This document shows positions 25,921 through 33,977 of a DNA stretch of 64,000 bases, in pieces (within the stretch, counting starts at the first letter, position 1; every line of letters starts with the position of its first letter). Under the pieces are notes generated by a model, which was not told the DNA's origin, searched no databases, and saw only the letters and a list, made by a program, of their open reading frames with translations. Source of the DNA: Clostridiaceae bacterium Marseille-Q4149 (GTDB lineage: Bacteria > Bacillota > Clostridia > Oscillospirales > Oscillospiraceae); assembly GCA_018228685.1 (NCBI GenBank), contig CP073691.1, forward strand, positions 248,001 through 312,000, given 5' to 3'. Both the position numbers and the translations under genes were made by a program.

Positions 25921-25956
25921 GCAAAAAGGACGGGCCTCGGGGTCCGTCCTTTTTGC
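25921..25956. terminator. Terminator between secA promoter and XRE gene
   Basis: GCAAAAAGGACGG ... CCGTCCTTTTTGC hairpin with a T-rich arm. It ends the XRE gene (minus strand) and insulates the secA promoter. Confidence 0.8.
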
Positions 25957-25964
25957 TTACTATA

Positions 25965-26696
25965 TTACTGCAAAAACAGGGAGGCCGGGCGATTCACCAC
26001 CAGCATGTTGTAATACCGCAGCAGGTGATAGTCGTCCTTGTCCAGCTTGATGCTGGTGAGCAACCGGTCATTTTCCTCCAGCGGCTCCTTGGAGATCAGG
26101 GTCTTCAGGGCGATGGGGGCGAAAAACGGCGTGCTGCCGATGCCGGACAGCAGGCCCACGGCGGGGGTGCGGTTGTGCATGGGGTTGAGCATGCAGATAT
26201 ACATCTTCTCCGCCTCGTTGATCTGGTTGGTGAGCACCATGTGGGTGATGGTGTCATAGGGCTTCATCTCGCCGGTGAACAGGTGCTGGCAGCGGTCCGG
26301 CTCCCGGAAATTGTCCACCCCCACATACATCATCACGTCGATGCCCTCGCCGGAGGCGGAGGGGGAGAAACACAGCAGCGACCGCACCAGCTGCCGCACC
26401 CGGCCGTCGTAATAGTACATATACGCCCGGGGCTGGTTGAAATAGAAGTTCTTGGGCAGAACGGACTGGGCATGGAACACCGGGGGCTGATAGTCGATGA
26501 AGCATTTCAGGTCGATGTCCAGGGCCCGGGCCACATCGTACAGGGTCTCCACGTCGATGGTGATGGTGCCGTTTTCATACTTGGACACCGTGGCCTTGCT
26601 TTTGTTGATCATGGCCGAAAACTGCTCGATGGTATAGCCCCGGCTTTTGCGGTATTTTTTGATTCGCTGACCAACATGGTAGGAAAAGGAACCCAT
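25965..26696 (-). CDS. XRE-family transcriptional regulator
   Basis: 243 residues from ATG 26696 (AAGGAGGTG ribosome site). Residues about 8-65 are an HTH_3 domain: GQRIKKYRKSRGYTIEQFSAMI, then SKATVSKYENGTITIDVETL and VARALDIDL. The remaining 170 residues are a domain I do not recognise (FNQPRAYMYYYDGRVRQL, IDVMMYVGVDNF), probably ligand-binding or for dimerization. It has a private promoter with a perfect operator-like palindrome, so it probably represses itself. The adjacent ABC operon reads toward it and could be a second target. Confidence 0.82.
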   Translation of the reverse strand: MGSFSYHVGQRIKKYRKSRGYTIEQFSAMINKSKATVSKYENGTITIDVETLYDVARALDIDLKCFIDYQPPVFHAQSVLPKNFYFNQPRAYMYYYDGRVRQLVRSLLCFSPSASGEGIDVMMYVGVDNFREPDRCQHLFTGEMKPYDTITHMVLTNQINEAEKMYICMLNPMHNRTPAVGLLSGIGSTPFFAPIALKTLISKEPLEENDRLLTSIKLDKDDYHLLRYYNMLVVNRPASLFLQ

Positions 26697-26725
26697 GCCG
26701 TCCACCTCCTTGCGCTTCTGCCTGA

Positions 26726-26754
26726 ATTGTACCAAACATTTGGTAGGAAGTCAA
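26726..26754 (-). promoter_or_regulatory. XRE promoter with embedded operator
   Basis: Minus strand TTGACT (26749-26754), 17 bases, TACAAT (26726-26731). The palindrome TACCAAA-CA-TTTGGTA (26730-26745) fills the spacer and touches the -10, the layout of an autorepressor site. Confidence 0.7.
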
Positions 26755-26756
26755 CG

Positions 26757-26777
26757 AAAAGTTTCTGAATGAGAAAC
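26757..26777. terminator. Small terminator after the ABC ATPase gene
   Basis: GTTTCT/AGAAAC hairpin (loop GAATG) with four T on the minus strand, just upstream of the XRE -35. Weak. Confidence 0.45.
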
Positions 26778-26800
26778 ATTTTTTCGGTTCCATATCGCAG

Positions 26801-27379
26801 TCATAGGGCGGACAGGTCCAGACAGCGGCCCCCCAGCAGGGCGGCCTCCTCCGGGTCGTGGGTGACGCACAGCAGGGACGCCCCCGGCGTATGGCGGCGG
26901 ATATAGGCCACGGTGTCCCGGCGGCACTGATCGTCCAGGCCCTTGAAGGCCTCGTCCAGCAGCAGAAGCCGCGGCCCGGCGCACACGGCCCGGGCGATGG
27001 CCACCCGGCGGCGCATGCCGCCGGACAGCTGCGACACCGGCCGCCGGGCGCTTCTGGCCAGGCCCAGCTCCTCCAGATGCCGGAGGATCTCCGCCTCCGG
27101 CAGGGCCCGGCCTGTTGCCAGGCGGACGTTGGCCACGGCGGAAAAAACGCCGCACAGCCGGTCCTCCTGGAACACATAGCCGAGCCTTTCCGGAACGCCG
27201 GTGATGGAGCCGCTTTCCGGCCGCTCCAGCCCGGCCACGCACCGCAGCAGGGTGGTTTTGCCCAGGCCCGAGGGGCCCATCAGGCACACCGTCTCCCCTT
27301 GCCGCACCGTCAGGCTCACGTCCCGCAGCACCGGGCCCCGGCCGAAGTCCTTGTAAACATGGGAAATCACCAGGTCCAT
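26801..27379 (-). CDS. ABC transporter ATPase, nitrate/sulfonate/taurine type
   Basis: 193 residues from ATG 27379. Walker [10 protein letters not shown], signature [14 protein letters not shown], Walker B LLLLDEAF and the switch His in [10 protein letters not shown] are all present. It is shorter than most SsuB/TauB proteins (about 240-260) but keeps all motifs. It begins 2 bp after the permease stop, so the two are translationally coupled. The energy subunit of the importer encoded by 28260-29258 and 27382-28131. Confidence 0.87.
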   Translation of the reverse strand: MDLVISHVYKDFGRGPVLRDVSLTVRQGETVCLMGPSGLGKTTLLRCVAGLERPESGSITGVPERLGYVFQEDRLCGVFSAVANVRLATGRALPEAEILRHLEELGLARSARRPVSQLSGGMRRRVAIARAVCAGPRLLLLDEAFKGLDDQCRRDTVAYIRRHTPGASLLCVTHDPEEAALLGGRCLDLSAL

Positions 27380-27381
27380 TT

Positions 27382-28131
27382 TTACCGTTCCTCCCACGCG
27401 GCGAAGCACCGCCGCAGCAGCCACAGCACCAGCTTCTCAAAGCCCACGCTGCACACCACGATCACCACCGTCCAGGCCAGCAGGTCCGTCATCTGGAAAT
27501 ACACCTTGGCCTCGTACAGCCGCTCGCCGATGGAGCCGCCCACCACGCCGATGACCTCGGCGGCCACGCCGGACTTCCACGACATACCTAAAGCCACGCT
27601 GCACCCGGACAGCAGGAAGGGCTTCACCTGGGGCGCGTAGATATATCCCAGCCGCCGGGAGAAGGGCACCCGATAGACCCGGGCCATCTCCAGCAGGGCT
27701 CCGTCGGCGCTTTTAATGCCCTGGAGGGTGTTGGAATAGATCACCGGGAACACCATGAGAAACGAGATGAACACCGCCAGCTGCCGGGTGCTCATCCAGA
27801 TCAGGCAGATGATGATGAACGACGCCACCGGCACGGACTTGATGGCCGTGACATAGGGCCACAGCAAAAGCTCCAGCACCCGCAGCCGCCCCGCCGCCAC
27901 CGCCAGCAGCACCCCCAGCACCAGGCCCAGGGCAAAGCCCCCGCTGATGCGCAGCAGACTGAAGGCCACGGTGGCGAAGAAGCCCGGCTCCCGCCATACC
28001 GACCACAGGCGGCAGGCCACCTGCCACGGCGACGGCAGCAGCAGGTCCAGCCCCACCACCATGGCCGCCCCCTGCCACACCAGCAGGGCCAGGGCCACCG
28101 CTATGCACTTTTGAAGGGCCGGTCTCTGCAT
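27382..28131 (-). CDS. ABC transporter permease, SsuC/TauC type
   Basis: 249 residues with about six membrane helices and the EAA-like loop near the C-terminal third (DGALLEMARVYRVPFSRRLGYIYAPQVKPFLL). Fits BPD_transp_1 permeases of the nitrate/sulfonate/thiamine-precursor class. The partner ATPase follows at once; the binding protein lies 128 bp upstream, the gap holding a GC-rich palindromic repeat. Substrate unknown. Confidence 0.85.
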   Translation of the reverse strand: MQRPALQKCIAVALALLVWQGAAMVVGLDLLLPSPWQVACRLWSVWREPGFFATVAFSLLRISGGFALGLVLGVLLAVAAGRLRVLELLLWPYVTAIKSVPVASFIIICLIWMSTRQLAVFISFLMVFPVIYSNTLQGIKSADGALLEMARVYRVPFSRRLGYIYAPQVKPFLLSGCSVALGMSWKSGVAAEVIGVVGGSIGERLYEAKVYFQMTDLLAWTVVIVVCSVGFEKLVLWLLRRCFAAWEER

Positions 28132-28160
28132 GGCGTCCTCCCATTGGGTTTGTTCGTTTC

Positions 28161-28194
28161 CCTGCGGCGGGGCACATGGGCCCCGCCCTACAGG
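28161..28194. repeat. GC-rich palindromic repeat, second copy
   Basis: GCGGGGC-acat-GGGCCCCGCCCTACAGG; matches 18743-18778 with an A-T pair changed to G-C on both arms. It lies inside the ABC operon between the binding protein and permease genes. A CCGGTC/GACCGG hairpin follows near 28217-28234. Confidence 0.55.
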
Positions 28195-28259
28195 GTGGGT
28201 GTCGAAGAATGGCCGCGCCGGTCCGCAGACCGGCGGGCGATTATAGCTTTAAGGTGGGC

Positions 28260-29258
28260 TTAGTTCCCCATCCAGTAGAAGTCGTCCCCGGGGAGCTTGC
28301 CGCCCACGGACTCGGGGTTCTGGTCAAACAGCACCTGCAGATAGCCGGAGGCGGCGGTTTTCATCTCGTCTCCCAGCAGGCAGACGATGTTGCAGGCGGG
28401 GATGGCCTTTTCGGCCACGGCGGCCTTGACGATGCCGTATTTCTCCACCAGCACGGAGGCCTCGGCAGGCTGGTCATTGACAAAGGCGGCGGAGGCGGCG
28501 TACTCCTTCATAAACTGGTCCACCGCCTGGGGGTGCTGGTCCAGGAACTCGCTGCGCACCAGCAGCACGGCGGTAATCAGCTGGCTGTCGCCGCCCAGGG
28601 CGTTCCACTGCTCCGTCAGGTCCAGAGCCACCCGCAGGCCCTCCACCTGGCCCATGGCCACCACCACAAAGGGCTGGGGCAGCATGGCCACGGCGCTGTC
28701 CTGGGCCGCCATCTGGGCCACGATCTCCGTGGGTTCGCTTTTCCACTCCACGTTCACGTCCTTGCCCAGCTCCAGGCCGTTCCGGGCCAGCAGATAGGTC
28801 AGGGCATACTCGGGGGTGGCACCCTTGCCGGTGGCATAGATGGTCTTTCCGGCCAGGCTCTTGATATCGGTGACGGTCTCGCCGCCCTTTTCCACCATAT
28901 ACAGCACGCCCAGGGTGCTGACGGCCAGCATCTTCACGCCGCCCTGGGTCTTGTTATACAGCACGGAGCCCAGGTTGGCGGGCACCGCCAGAATGTCCAG
29001 CTCCCCCTGCAGCAGCAGCGGCGTCAGCTCGTTGGCGCTGGCGGCCATCTGAAAGTCAATGGTGTTGGCGGTTTTCTGGTTTTCGGCGTCGTCCAGCAGC
29101 TTCACCAGGCCCATAGACGTGGGGCCCTTCAGGCCGCCTACCCGGATGGTGACGGCCTCCTCCTGGGGAGTCTCGGGGGTCTGGGGCTGCTTGGCGCAGC
29201 CGGTAAACAGCGCGGCGGTCATCAGCACCGCCAGCAGCAGGGATACAAATCTTTTCAT
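28260..29258 (-). CDS. ABC substrate-binding lipoprotein, NMT1/SsuA-like
   Basis: 332 residues from ATG 29258. Signal peptide with lipobox FTGC (Cys near 21), then a periplasmic-binding fold of the NMT1/THI5-like class: VRVGGL-type first strand (TIRVGGLKGPTSMGLVKLL), LLQGELDILAVPANLGSVL, and YATGKGATPEYALTYLLARNGL. Such proteins bind small anions or aromatic precursors; nothing here fixes the ligand. The start codon overlaps the end of the TM1266-like gene by 4 bp. Confidence 0.85.
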   Translation of the reverse strand: MKRFVSLLLAVLMTAALFTGCAKQPQTPETPQEEAVTIRVGGLKGPTSMGLVKLLDDAENQKTANTIDFQMAASANELTPLLLQGELDILAVPANLGSVLYNKTQGGVKMLAVSTLGVLYMVEKGGETVTDIKSLAGKTIYATGKGATPEYALTYLLARNGLELGKDVNVEWKSEPTEIVAQMAAQDSAVAMLPQPFVVVAMGQVEGLRVALDLTEQWNALGGDSQLITAVLLVRSEFLDQHPQAVDQFMKEYAASAAFVNDQPAEASVLVEKYGIVKAAVAEKAIPACNIVCLLGDEMKTAASGYLQVLFDQNPESVGGKLPGDDFYWMGN

Positions 29259-29524
29259 TGGTTTTCTCCTTCCCGTGAAATGACGTTGGAATACTGTGTT
29301 TTGGCGCTGACGCCGGGCAGCCGCCCGATTTTGCCGGACAGCGCGGCGATCTTGTCCTGGGGCGCGTCCAGCACCACCGAGATGATGTTCACGCCCCGTT
29401 CCCGGTACGGCAGGCCCATGCGCCCGATGATATAGCCGCCGTATTCGTGCAGCAGCGCGTTCAGCGCCGCCGCCGAAGATTCCTGCTCCACGATGATGCC
29501 GATCAATGCCACTCTTGTTTCCAT
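29255..29524 (-). CDS. TM1266-family (iron-only hydrogenase system) putative regulator
   Basis: 89 residues: METRVALIGIIVE, LLHEYGGYIIGRMGLPYRERGVNIISVVLD and PGVSAKTQYS. This matches the small ACT/NikR-C-like TM1266 family, usually found beside [FeFe]-hydrogenase maturation genes and thought to sense a ligand. There is no DNA-binding domain. It opens an NMT1-type ABC operon and overlaps the next gene by 4 bp (ATGA). Good GGAGG ribosome site downstream of the leader terminator. Confidence 0.8.
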   Translation of the reverse strand: METRVALIGIIVEQESSAAALNALLHEYGGYIIGRMGLPYRERGVNIISVVLDAPQDKIAALSGKIGRLPGVSAKTQYSNVISREGENQ

Positions 29525-29663
29525 ATGCCGTCACCTCCTCCGAAACAAAAAGAGCCGCGCCCTGCGGCACGGCCCCAGCACCCGGGAGGCGTTCCCCCGG
29601 GCGGTGTCATCTGTGGCGTAGCTTCCGTCGCAATCGTAATTTTGACGTCAGGAACTTACCCCT
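29525..29663 (-). promoter_or_regulatory. Structured leader with terminator: candidate riboswitch or attenuator
   Basis: Between the promoter and the ATG lie about 140 nt. The first about 60 nt include a GACGTC palindrome and a UUCC/GGAA pairing; then comes a CCCGGG/CCCGGG stem (29581-29601) and a terminator (29547-29573), followed by the ribosome site. A terminator between promoter and gene implies conditional read-through. I could not match it to TPP, SAM, cobalamin, guanidine, ZTP, Moco or fluoride consensus sequences. Confidence 0.55.
29547..29573 (-). terminator. Leader terminator upstream of the TM1266-ABC operon
   Basis: Minus strand GCCGTGCC/GGCGCGGC stem (8 bp with one G.U), 4-nt loop, then TCTTTTTG. 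Confidence 0.7.
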
Positions 29664-29692
29664 ATTTTATGATGGCCGCCGCCGGTTGTCAA
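29664..29692 (-). promoter_or_regulatory. Promoter of the TM1266-ABC operon
   Basis: Minus strand TTGACA (29687-29692), 17 bases, TAAAAT (29664-29669). Confidence 0.8.
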
Positions 29693-29704
29693 GGCCGGTT
29701 TTTC

Positions 29705-29733
29705 TTGCCAAACGTAAATACATATTGTATAAT
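29705..29733 (+). promoter_or_regulatory. pcp promoter
   Basis: TTGCCA, 17 bases, TATAAT; divergent from and only 12 bp away from the TM1266 operon promoter. Confidence 0.75.
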
Positions 29734-29765
29734 AATGTCGATAAATTACAGTTTGGAGTGATTTC

Positions 29766-30371
29766 ATGGAGGAAATTCGGAAGCCCCGGGTGCTGCTGAC
29801 GGGGTTCACCCCCTTCGGCGGGGAGCGCATCAACCCAGCCCTGGAGGCCGTGAAGCGGGTACGATGCCCGGAGGCGGAGCTGCGCATTTTGGAGGTGCCC
29901 ACGGTGTTCGGCGATTCTGCCCGGCTGGTGACGGCGGAAATGGATGCGTTCCGGCCGGACGTGGTGCTGTGCGTGGGCCAGGCGGCGGGCCGCAGCGCCG
30001 TGACGCCGGAGCGGGTGGCCATCAATGTGGACGACGCCCGGATCCCGGACAACGCCGGGCAGCAGCCGGTAGATGCACCCATCGTCCCTGGCGGACCGGC
30101 AGCGTATTTCGCCACGGCGCCGATGAAGGACATGGTCCGGGCCATCCAGGAGGCCGGGGTGCCGTCGGAGCTGTCCAACAGCGCGGGGACATATGTGTGC
30201 AACCACCTGCTGTACTGCGTACTGCACCATGCAGGTCCGGGAGTCCGGGCGGGGTTCATCCACGTTCCCTGCATTCCGGAGCAGACGGAGGGGACGGACC
30301 GGCCGTCCCTGCCCCTGGCGCAGCTGGTGACGGCCCTGGAGGCGGCGGTTTCGGCCTGCTGTAAAGGATAA
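29766..30371 (+). CDS. pcp: Pyroglutamyl-peptidase I
   Basis: 201 residues, peptidase family C15, which removes N-terminal pyroglutamate from peptides in the cytosol. LLTGFTPFGGERINPA opens the protein. The catalytic triad is visible: E82 (VTPERVAINVDD), C145 (AGTYVCNHLLY) and H166 (AGFIHVP). Normal length. Single gene with its own promoter; the next gene has a separate promoter. Confidence 0.93.
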   Translation: MEEIRKPRVLLTGFTPFGGERINPALEAVKRVRCPEAELRILEVPTVFGDSARLVTAEMDAFRPDVVLCVGQAAGRSAVTPERVAINVDDARIPDNAGQQPVDAPIVPGGPAAYFATAPMKDMVRAIQEAGVPSELSNSAGTYVCNHLLYCVLHHAGPGVRAGFIHVPCIPEQTEGTDRPSLPLAQLVTALEAAVSACCKG

Positions 30372-30479
30372 CCGGTTTCCCCCAGTGAAACATGAGACTC
30401 CGCCGGGGAAAATGCTGCTCCACGGATAAATAAACAGTTAGGGTGCTCTATTTTCGGCAAATTTAGGCACAACACCGCA

Positions 30480-30509
30480 TTGACAAACAAATTGGGGCCG
30501 TTTTATAAT
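30480..30509 (+). promoter_or_regulatory. Promoter of the pyrophosphatase gene
   Basis: TTGACA, 18 bases, TATAAT, 27 bases before the ATG at 30537. Confidence 0.8.
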
Positions 30510-30536
30510 GGAATCATCCGAAAGGAGTTGAATCCT

Positions 30537-32144
30537 ATGAACGAGATCTACGTCATCGGCCACCACAACCCCGATACCGATTCCATCGTGTCCGCCATGG
30601 CCTACGCGGCCCTGCGCAACGCCCTGGGCGACCGGAACTATGTGGCCGCCCATATGGACCACATCAGCGACCAGACCCAGCGGATGCTGGACCGCTTCGG
30701 CTTCCAGCCGCCCCGGACGGTGCAGAACGTCCGCACCCAGGTGGAGGACCTGGACTATGATACGCCCCCGGCCCTGAACGCCACAGTCACCATGGACCGG
30801 GCCTGGCACATCATGCGGGAACAGAAGATCTCCGCCATCCCCGTCATCAACGAGGACGGCACCCTGTACGGCACTCTGTCCGCCGGCGACATCGCCACCT
30901 ACAGCATGACCACCATCGCCAACCCCCGGGTGGAGGCGGTGCCCCTGTTCAACCTGCTCAGCGTCATCGAGGGCCGCCTGCTCAACGACAGCGGCGACCT
31001 GATCGACACCGTGTCCGGCAACGTGGTCATCGCCCTGCCTCAGAGCTGCGAGAACCTGCTGTTCGGCGACCCGGACAACATTGTCATCTGCGGCGACCAG
31101 CCGGATATGATCCGCCGGGCCCTGGACATCGGCGTCAGCTGCCTGATCCTGTGCCAGACGGAGGTGGACCCGGACCTGCTGGAAAACGCCGGGCGCACCT
31201 GCATCATCACCACCCCCTATGAGGCCAGCCGGGTGGCCCGGCTGATCTATCAGGCCAGTCCCATCTCCCGGCCCTGCCACAATGAAAAGATCGTGTGCTT
31301 CCATCTGACGGACTATATCGACGACGTCCGCGAGGTGGTGCTGAAAAGCCGCTACCGCTGCTACCCGGTGCTGGACGAGAACGAAAAAGTCGTGGGCACC
31401 CTGTCCCGATATCACCTGCTGCGCCCCCGGCGCAAGCGCGTGGTGCTGGTGGACCACAACGAGCGGGCCCAGGCCGTTCCCGGCCTGGATCAGGCGGAGA
31501 TTCTGGAGATCATCGACCACCACCGCCTGGCGGATATCCAGACCAGCCAGCCCATCCGGGTGCGCAACGAGCCCGTGGGCAGCACCGCCACCATCATCGC
31601 CGGTATGTATCAGGAACACGGCGTCATGCCCTCGGCCAATATGGCGGGGCTGCTGGCGGCGGCCATTCTGGCCGACACCGTTATGTTCAAGTCCCCTACC
31701 TGCACCAAGCGGGATATCGCCATGGCCGAGCGCATGGCCCGCATCGGCGGCGTCAACATAAAGGAGCTGGGCCGCCAGCTGTTCTCCACCGCCGGAGGCA
31801 AATCCGTGGAGGAGCTGGTGAGCAGCGACTTCAAGGAGTTCCACATCGGCGAACAGAACCTGGGCGTGGGCCAGGTCACCTGCCTGGACTCCATGGAGAT
31901 GCTGGAGCGCAAGGACGAGTTCCTGGATGTGATGCGCCGCCTCCAGGAGGAGCACCACTACAATATGGTGATCCTTATGCTCACCGACGTGCTGCTGGAG
32001 GGCACGCAGCTGCTGTATGTGGGCAGCGACGAGGCCATCCGCAACGCCTTCTCCGCCGAGCCCAAGGACAACGCCCTGTTTCTCCCCGGGGTCATGAGCC
32101 GGAAAAAGCAGGTCATTCCCATGCTGTCCGCTTTGTGGGGCTAA
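30537..32144 (+). CDS. ppaC: Manganese-dependent inorganic pyrophosphatase with CBS/DRTGG insert
   Basis: 535 residues from ATG 30537 (AAAGGAG). The DHH-family core is split: GHHNPDTDS at the start, then two CBS domains with a DRTGG-like region between them (about 70-320), then LVDHNERAQ, IIDHHRLADI and the C-terminal DHHA2 domain. This is the long clostridial family-II pyrophosphatase, whose CBS domains let adenine nucleotides tune activity. Hydrolyses PPi using Mn2+. Single gene, followed by a modular repeat. Confidence 0.93.
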   Translation: MNEIYVIGHHNPDTDSIVSAMAYAALRNALGDRNYVAAHMDHISDQTQRMLDRFGFQPPRTVQNVRTQVEDLDYDTPPALNATVTMDRAWHIMREQKISAIPVINEDGTLYGTLSAGDIATYSMTTIANPRVEAVPLFNLLSVIEGRLLNDSGDLIDTVSGNVVIALPQSCENLLFGDPDNIVICGDQPDMIRRALDIGVSCLILCQTEVDPDLLENAGRTCIITTPYEASRVARLIYQASPISRPCHNEKIVCFHLTDYIDDVREVVLKSRYRCYPVLDENEKVVGTLSRYHLLRPRRKRVVLVDHNERAQAVPGLDQAEILEIIDHHRLADIQTSQPIRVRNEPVGSTATIIAGMYQEHGVMPSANMAGLLAAAILADTVMFKSPTCTKRDIAMAERMARIGGVNIKELGRQLFSTAGGKSVEELVSSDFKEFHIGEQNLGVGQVTCLDSMEMLERKDEFLDVMRRLQEEHHYNMVILMLTDVLLEGTQLLYVGSDEAIRNAFSAEPKDNALFLPGVMSRKKQVIPMLSALWG

Positions 32145-32149
32145 ACAAC

Positions 32150-32230
32150 ATCCCAAAAGGGCGAAGCCCTTTTGGGATAAAAGGCTTGCAAGTCATTTGC
32201 CGCCTGTGGGCGGCAAACGCTGCGAGGCAT
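32150..32230. repeat. Modular intergenic repeat (modules I and IV only), reverse orientation
   Basis: ATCCCAAAAGGGC/GCCCTTTTGGGAT hairpin (32150-32178), GGCTTGCAAG tag, then TTTGCCGCC/GGCGGCAAA hairpin and CTGCGAGG. Middle modules II and III are absent. Directly after the pyrophosphatase stop. Confidence 0.7.
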
Positions 32231-32244
32231 TTTGATACACTGAC

Positions 32245-32274
32245 GCACCCCCGGCGGAATCCCGCCGGGGGTGC
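32245..32274. terminator. GC-rich hairpin between convergent genes
   Basis: GCACCCCCGGCGG/CCGCCGGGGGTGC, 13 bp. It serves the convergent pyrophosphatase and exchanger genes; little T-run on either side. Confidence 0.6.
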
Positions 32275-32291
32275 GCTTGCTTATTCAGAAC

Positions 32292-33260
32292 TCAGAAACA
32301 GAACTGGAACGCGCAGAAGCCGGCGTACAGCACCAGCAGCACGATGCCCTGCCAGCGGGACAGCCTGCCCTTGGCCAGGGCGGGCACCGTCAGCAGCAGC
32401 ATTACCAGCATCATCAGGGGGATATCCACCACCAGGGAGGCGTTGTACCCGGCGATGGTCTTTTCCTGAGGCACCTGGAAGGGGGACAGGGTGGTGGACA
32501 GGCCGCTGACCAGCACCAGGTTAAACAGGTTCGCCCCCACGATGTTGCCCAGGGACAGGGCGCTGTGGCCCTTTACCAGGGAGGTAATGGCGGTGACCAG
32601 CTCCGGCAGGGAGGTGCCCAGGGCCACGAAGGTCAGGGCGATGACGGACTCCGGCACGCCCAACCCCTGGGCGATGAGGGTGCCGTTGTTCACCAGCAGG
32701 TTGGCCCCCACGGCGATGAAGGCCGCGCCGATGACCAGCAGCAGGATGTCCTTGCCCATGGAGGGGGTGCCGTCAATGGCCTCGTCCGCGCCGCCGGCCT
32801 GCACGGTGTCCCGGAAGCTCTGGCGCACGGTGAGGACCATGTACACCGCGAACATCACCAGCAGCACGATGCCCGCCAGCCGGGTGAAGGCCCCGTTGGT
32901 ATAGGCGATGGCGGCGTAGAACACGGCGGCGATGAAGAAGAAGATCACCGGGGTCCGCAGGCTCCTGCGGTCCGCCTCCGAGGGGCGGATGGCGATGGTC
33001 AGGGCCGCGATCAGGGCGGTGTTGCAGATCACCGAGCCGATGGCGTTGCCGTAGGCGATCTCGCCGTGACCGCTGACGGCGGAGGTGGCGGACACCATCA
33101 CCTCCGGCAGGGTGGTGCCGATGGAGACCACCGTGGCGCCGATGAGAATTTCCGGCACATGGAACCGGTGGGCCAGCCCCGTGGCCCCGTCCACGAACCA
33201 GTCGCCGCCCTTGATCAGCAGCACCAGACCCACGACGAACAGAAGAATGGGTACGAGCAT
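32292..33260 (-). CDS. Calcium/sodium-type cation exchanger (CaCA family)
   Basis: 322 residues, about ten membrane helices in two inverted halves. Each half carries the alpha-repeat: GATVVSIGTTLPEVMVSATSA in the first and ALTFVALGTSLPELVTAITS in the second, with G(N)AIGSVICN and GNIVGANLFN following. That is the YrbG class of Na+/Ca2+ exchangers. It starts 21 bp after mntP, so it should be read under the same Mn2+ riboswitch; a role in manganese or calcium export is an inference from that. Confidence 0.9.
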   Translation of the reverse strand: MLVPILLFVVGLVLLIKGGDWFVDGATGLAHRFHVPEILIGATVVSIGTTLPEVMVSATSAVSGHGEIAYGNAIGSVICNTALIAALTIAIRPSEADRRSLRTPVIFFFIAAVFYAAIAYTNGAFTRLAGIVLLVMFAVYMVLTVRQSFRDTVQAGGADEAIDGTPSMGKDILLLVIGAAFIAVGANLLVNNGTLIAQGLGVPESVIALTFVALGTSLPELVTAITSLVKGHSALSLGNIVGANLFNLVLVSGLSTTLSPFQVPQEKTIAGYNASLVVDIPLMMLVMLLLTVPALAKGRLSRWQGIVLLVLYAGFCAFQFCF

Positions 33261-33281
33261 TGTGTTGTTCCTCCTTAGTTT

Positions 33282-33866
33282 TTACAGCATACTGCTGATA
33301 AAGATTTCCAGTCCGATGAAGATCAGGATGGCCCCGCCCAGGATCTGGGCCCGGCCGGCAAGGCGCATGCCGAATTTCCGCCCCAGCACCAGGCCCCCCA
33401 GACAGATGCACAGCGTTACCGCCGCAATGATCAGGGAACAGACCAGGGCCATGAGCCAGTCATACTCGGCAATGGTGAAGCCCACGGACAGGGCGTCGAT
33501 GGACGTGGCCACCCCCTGCACCAGCAGGGCGCCCAGGCCCAGTCTGGGGGCGGCGTCATCGTCTCCGCCGCCCCGGATGCCCTCGATGAGCATTTTCCCG
33601 CCGATGAAGCCCAGCAGGGCCAGGGCGATCCAGGGGATCAGCTTTTCAAAGGCCCGGAAATACTGCACGATGGTGTGGACGCAGACCCACCCCGTCATGG
33701 GCATCAGGGCCTGGAAGGCGGCAAACACCCCGGCAATGCCCAGCATCCGCCGCCGGGACATGCGGGGTTCGTTGAGCCCGTTGGCCAGGGACACGGAAAA
33801 CGCGTCCATAGCCAGCCCCACCCCCAGCAGCACGCTGTTGAAAAAGAACAGGATATTCCACTGCAT
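33282..33866 (-). CDS. mntP: Manganese efflux pump MntP
   Basis: 194 residues from ATG 33866 (AAAGGAG). Six membrane helices with the paired MntP motifs: GLAMDAFSVSLANG in the first half and GVATSIDALSVGFTI in the second, carrying the two key Asp residues. It exports Mn2+. Upstream is a Mn2+ riboswitch with terminator, the expected control. Co-transcribed with the CaCA exchanger. Confidence 0.93.
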   Translation of the reverse strand: MQWNILFFFNSVLLGVGLAMDAFSVSLANGLNEPRMSRRRMLGIAGVFAAFQALMPMTGWVCVHTIVQYFRAFEKLIPWIALALLGFIGGKMLIEGIRGGGDDDAAPRLGLGALLVQGVATSIDALSVGFTIAEYDWLMALVCSLIIAAVTLCICLGGLVLGRKFGMRLAGRAQILGGAILIFIGLEIFISSML

Positions 33867-33899
33867 GTTCGTTTCTCCTTTTTTCGTGAAAATTCCATG

Positions 33900-33934
33900 A
33901 AAAAACCCGGACATGGCCGGGGGCCATGTCTGGG
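33900..33934 (-). terminator. Riboswitch terminator upstream of mntP
   Basis: Minus strand CCCAGACATGGCC/GGCCATGTCCGGG followed by TTTTTT, between the Mn2+ aptamer and mntP. The switch therefore works by transcription termination. Confidence 0.85.
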
Positions 33935-33977
33935 CTCGAAGGCGAACAGACAGACGAGTCCCATGCATCCCGCGGCA

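Noticed and set aside
29525..29663. TPP or other named riboswitch upstream of the NMT1-type operon
   Set aside because: The transporter type suggested TPP, but the CUGAGA and ACCUGAUC-type blocks are missing; kept only as an unassigned leader.
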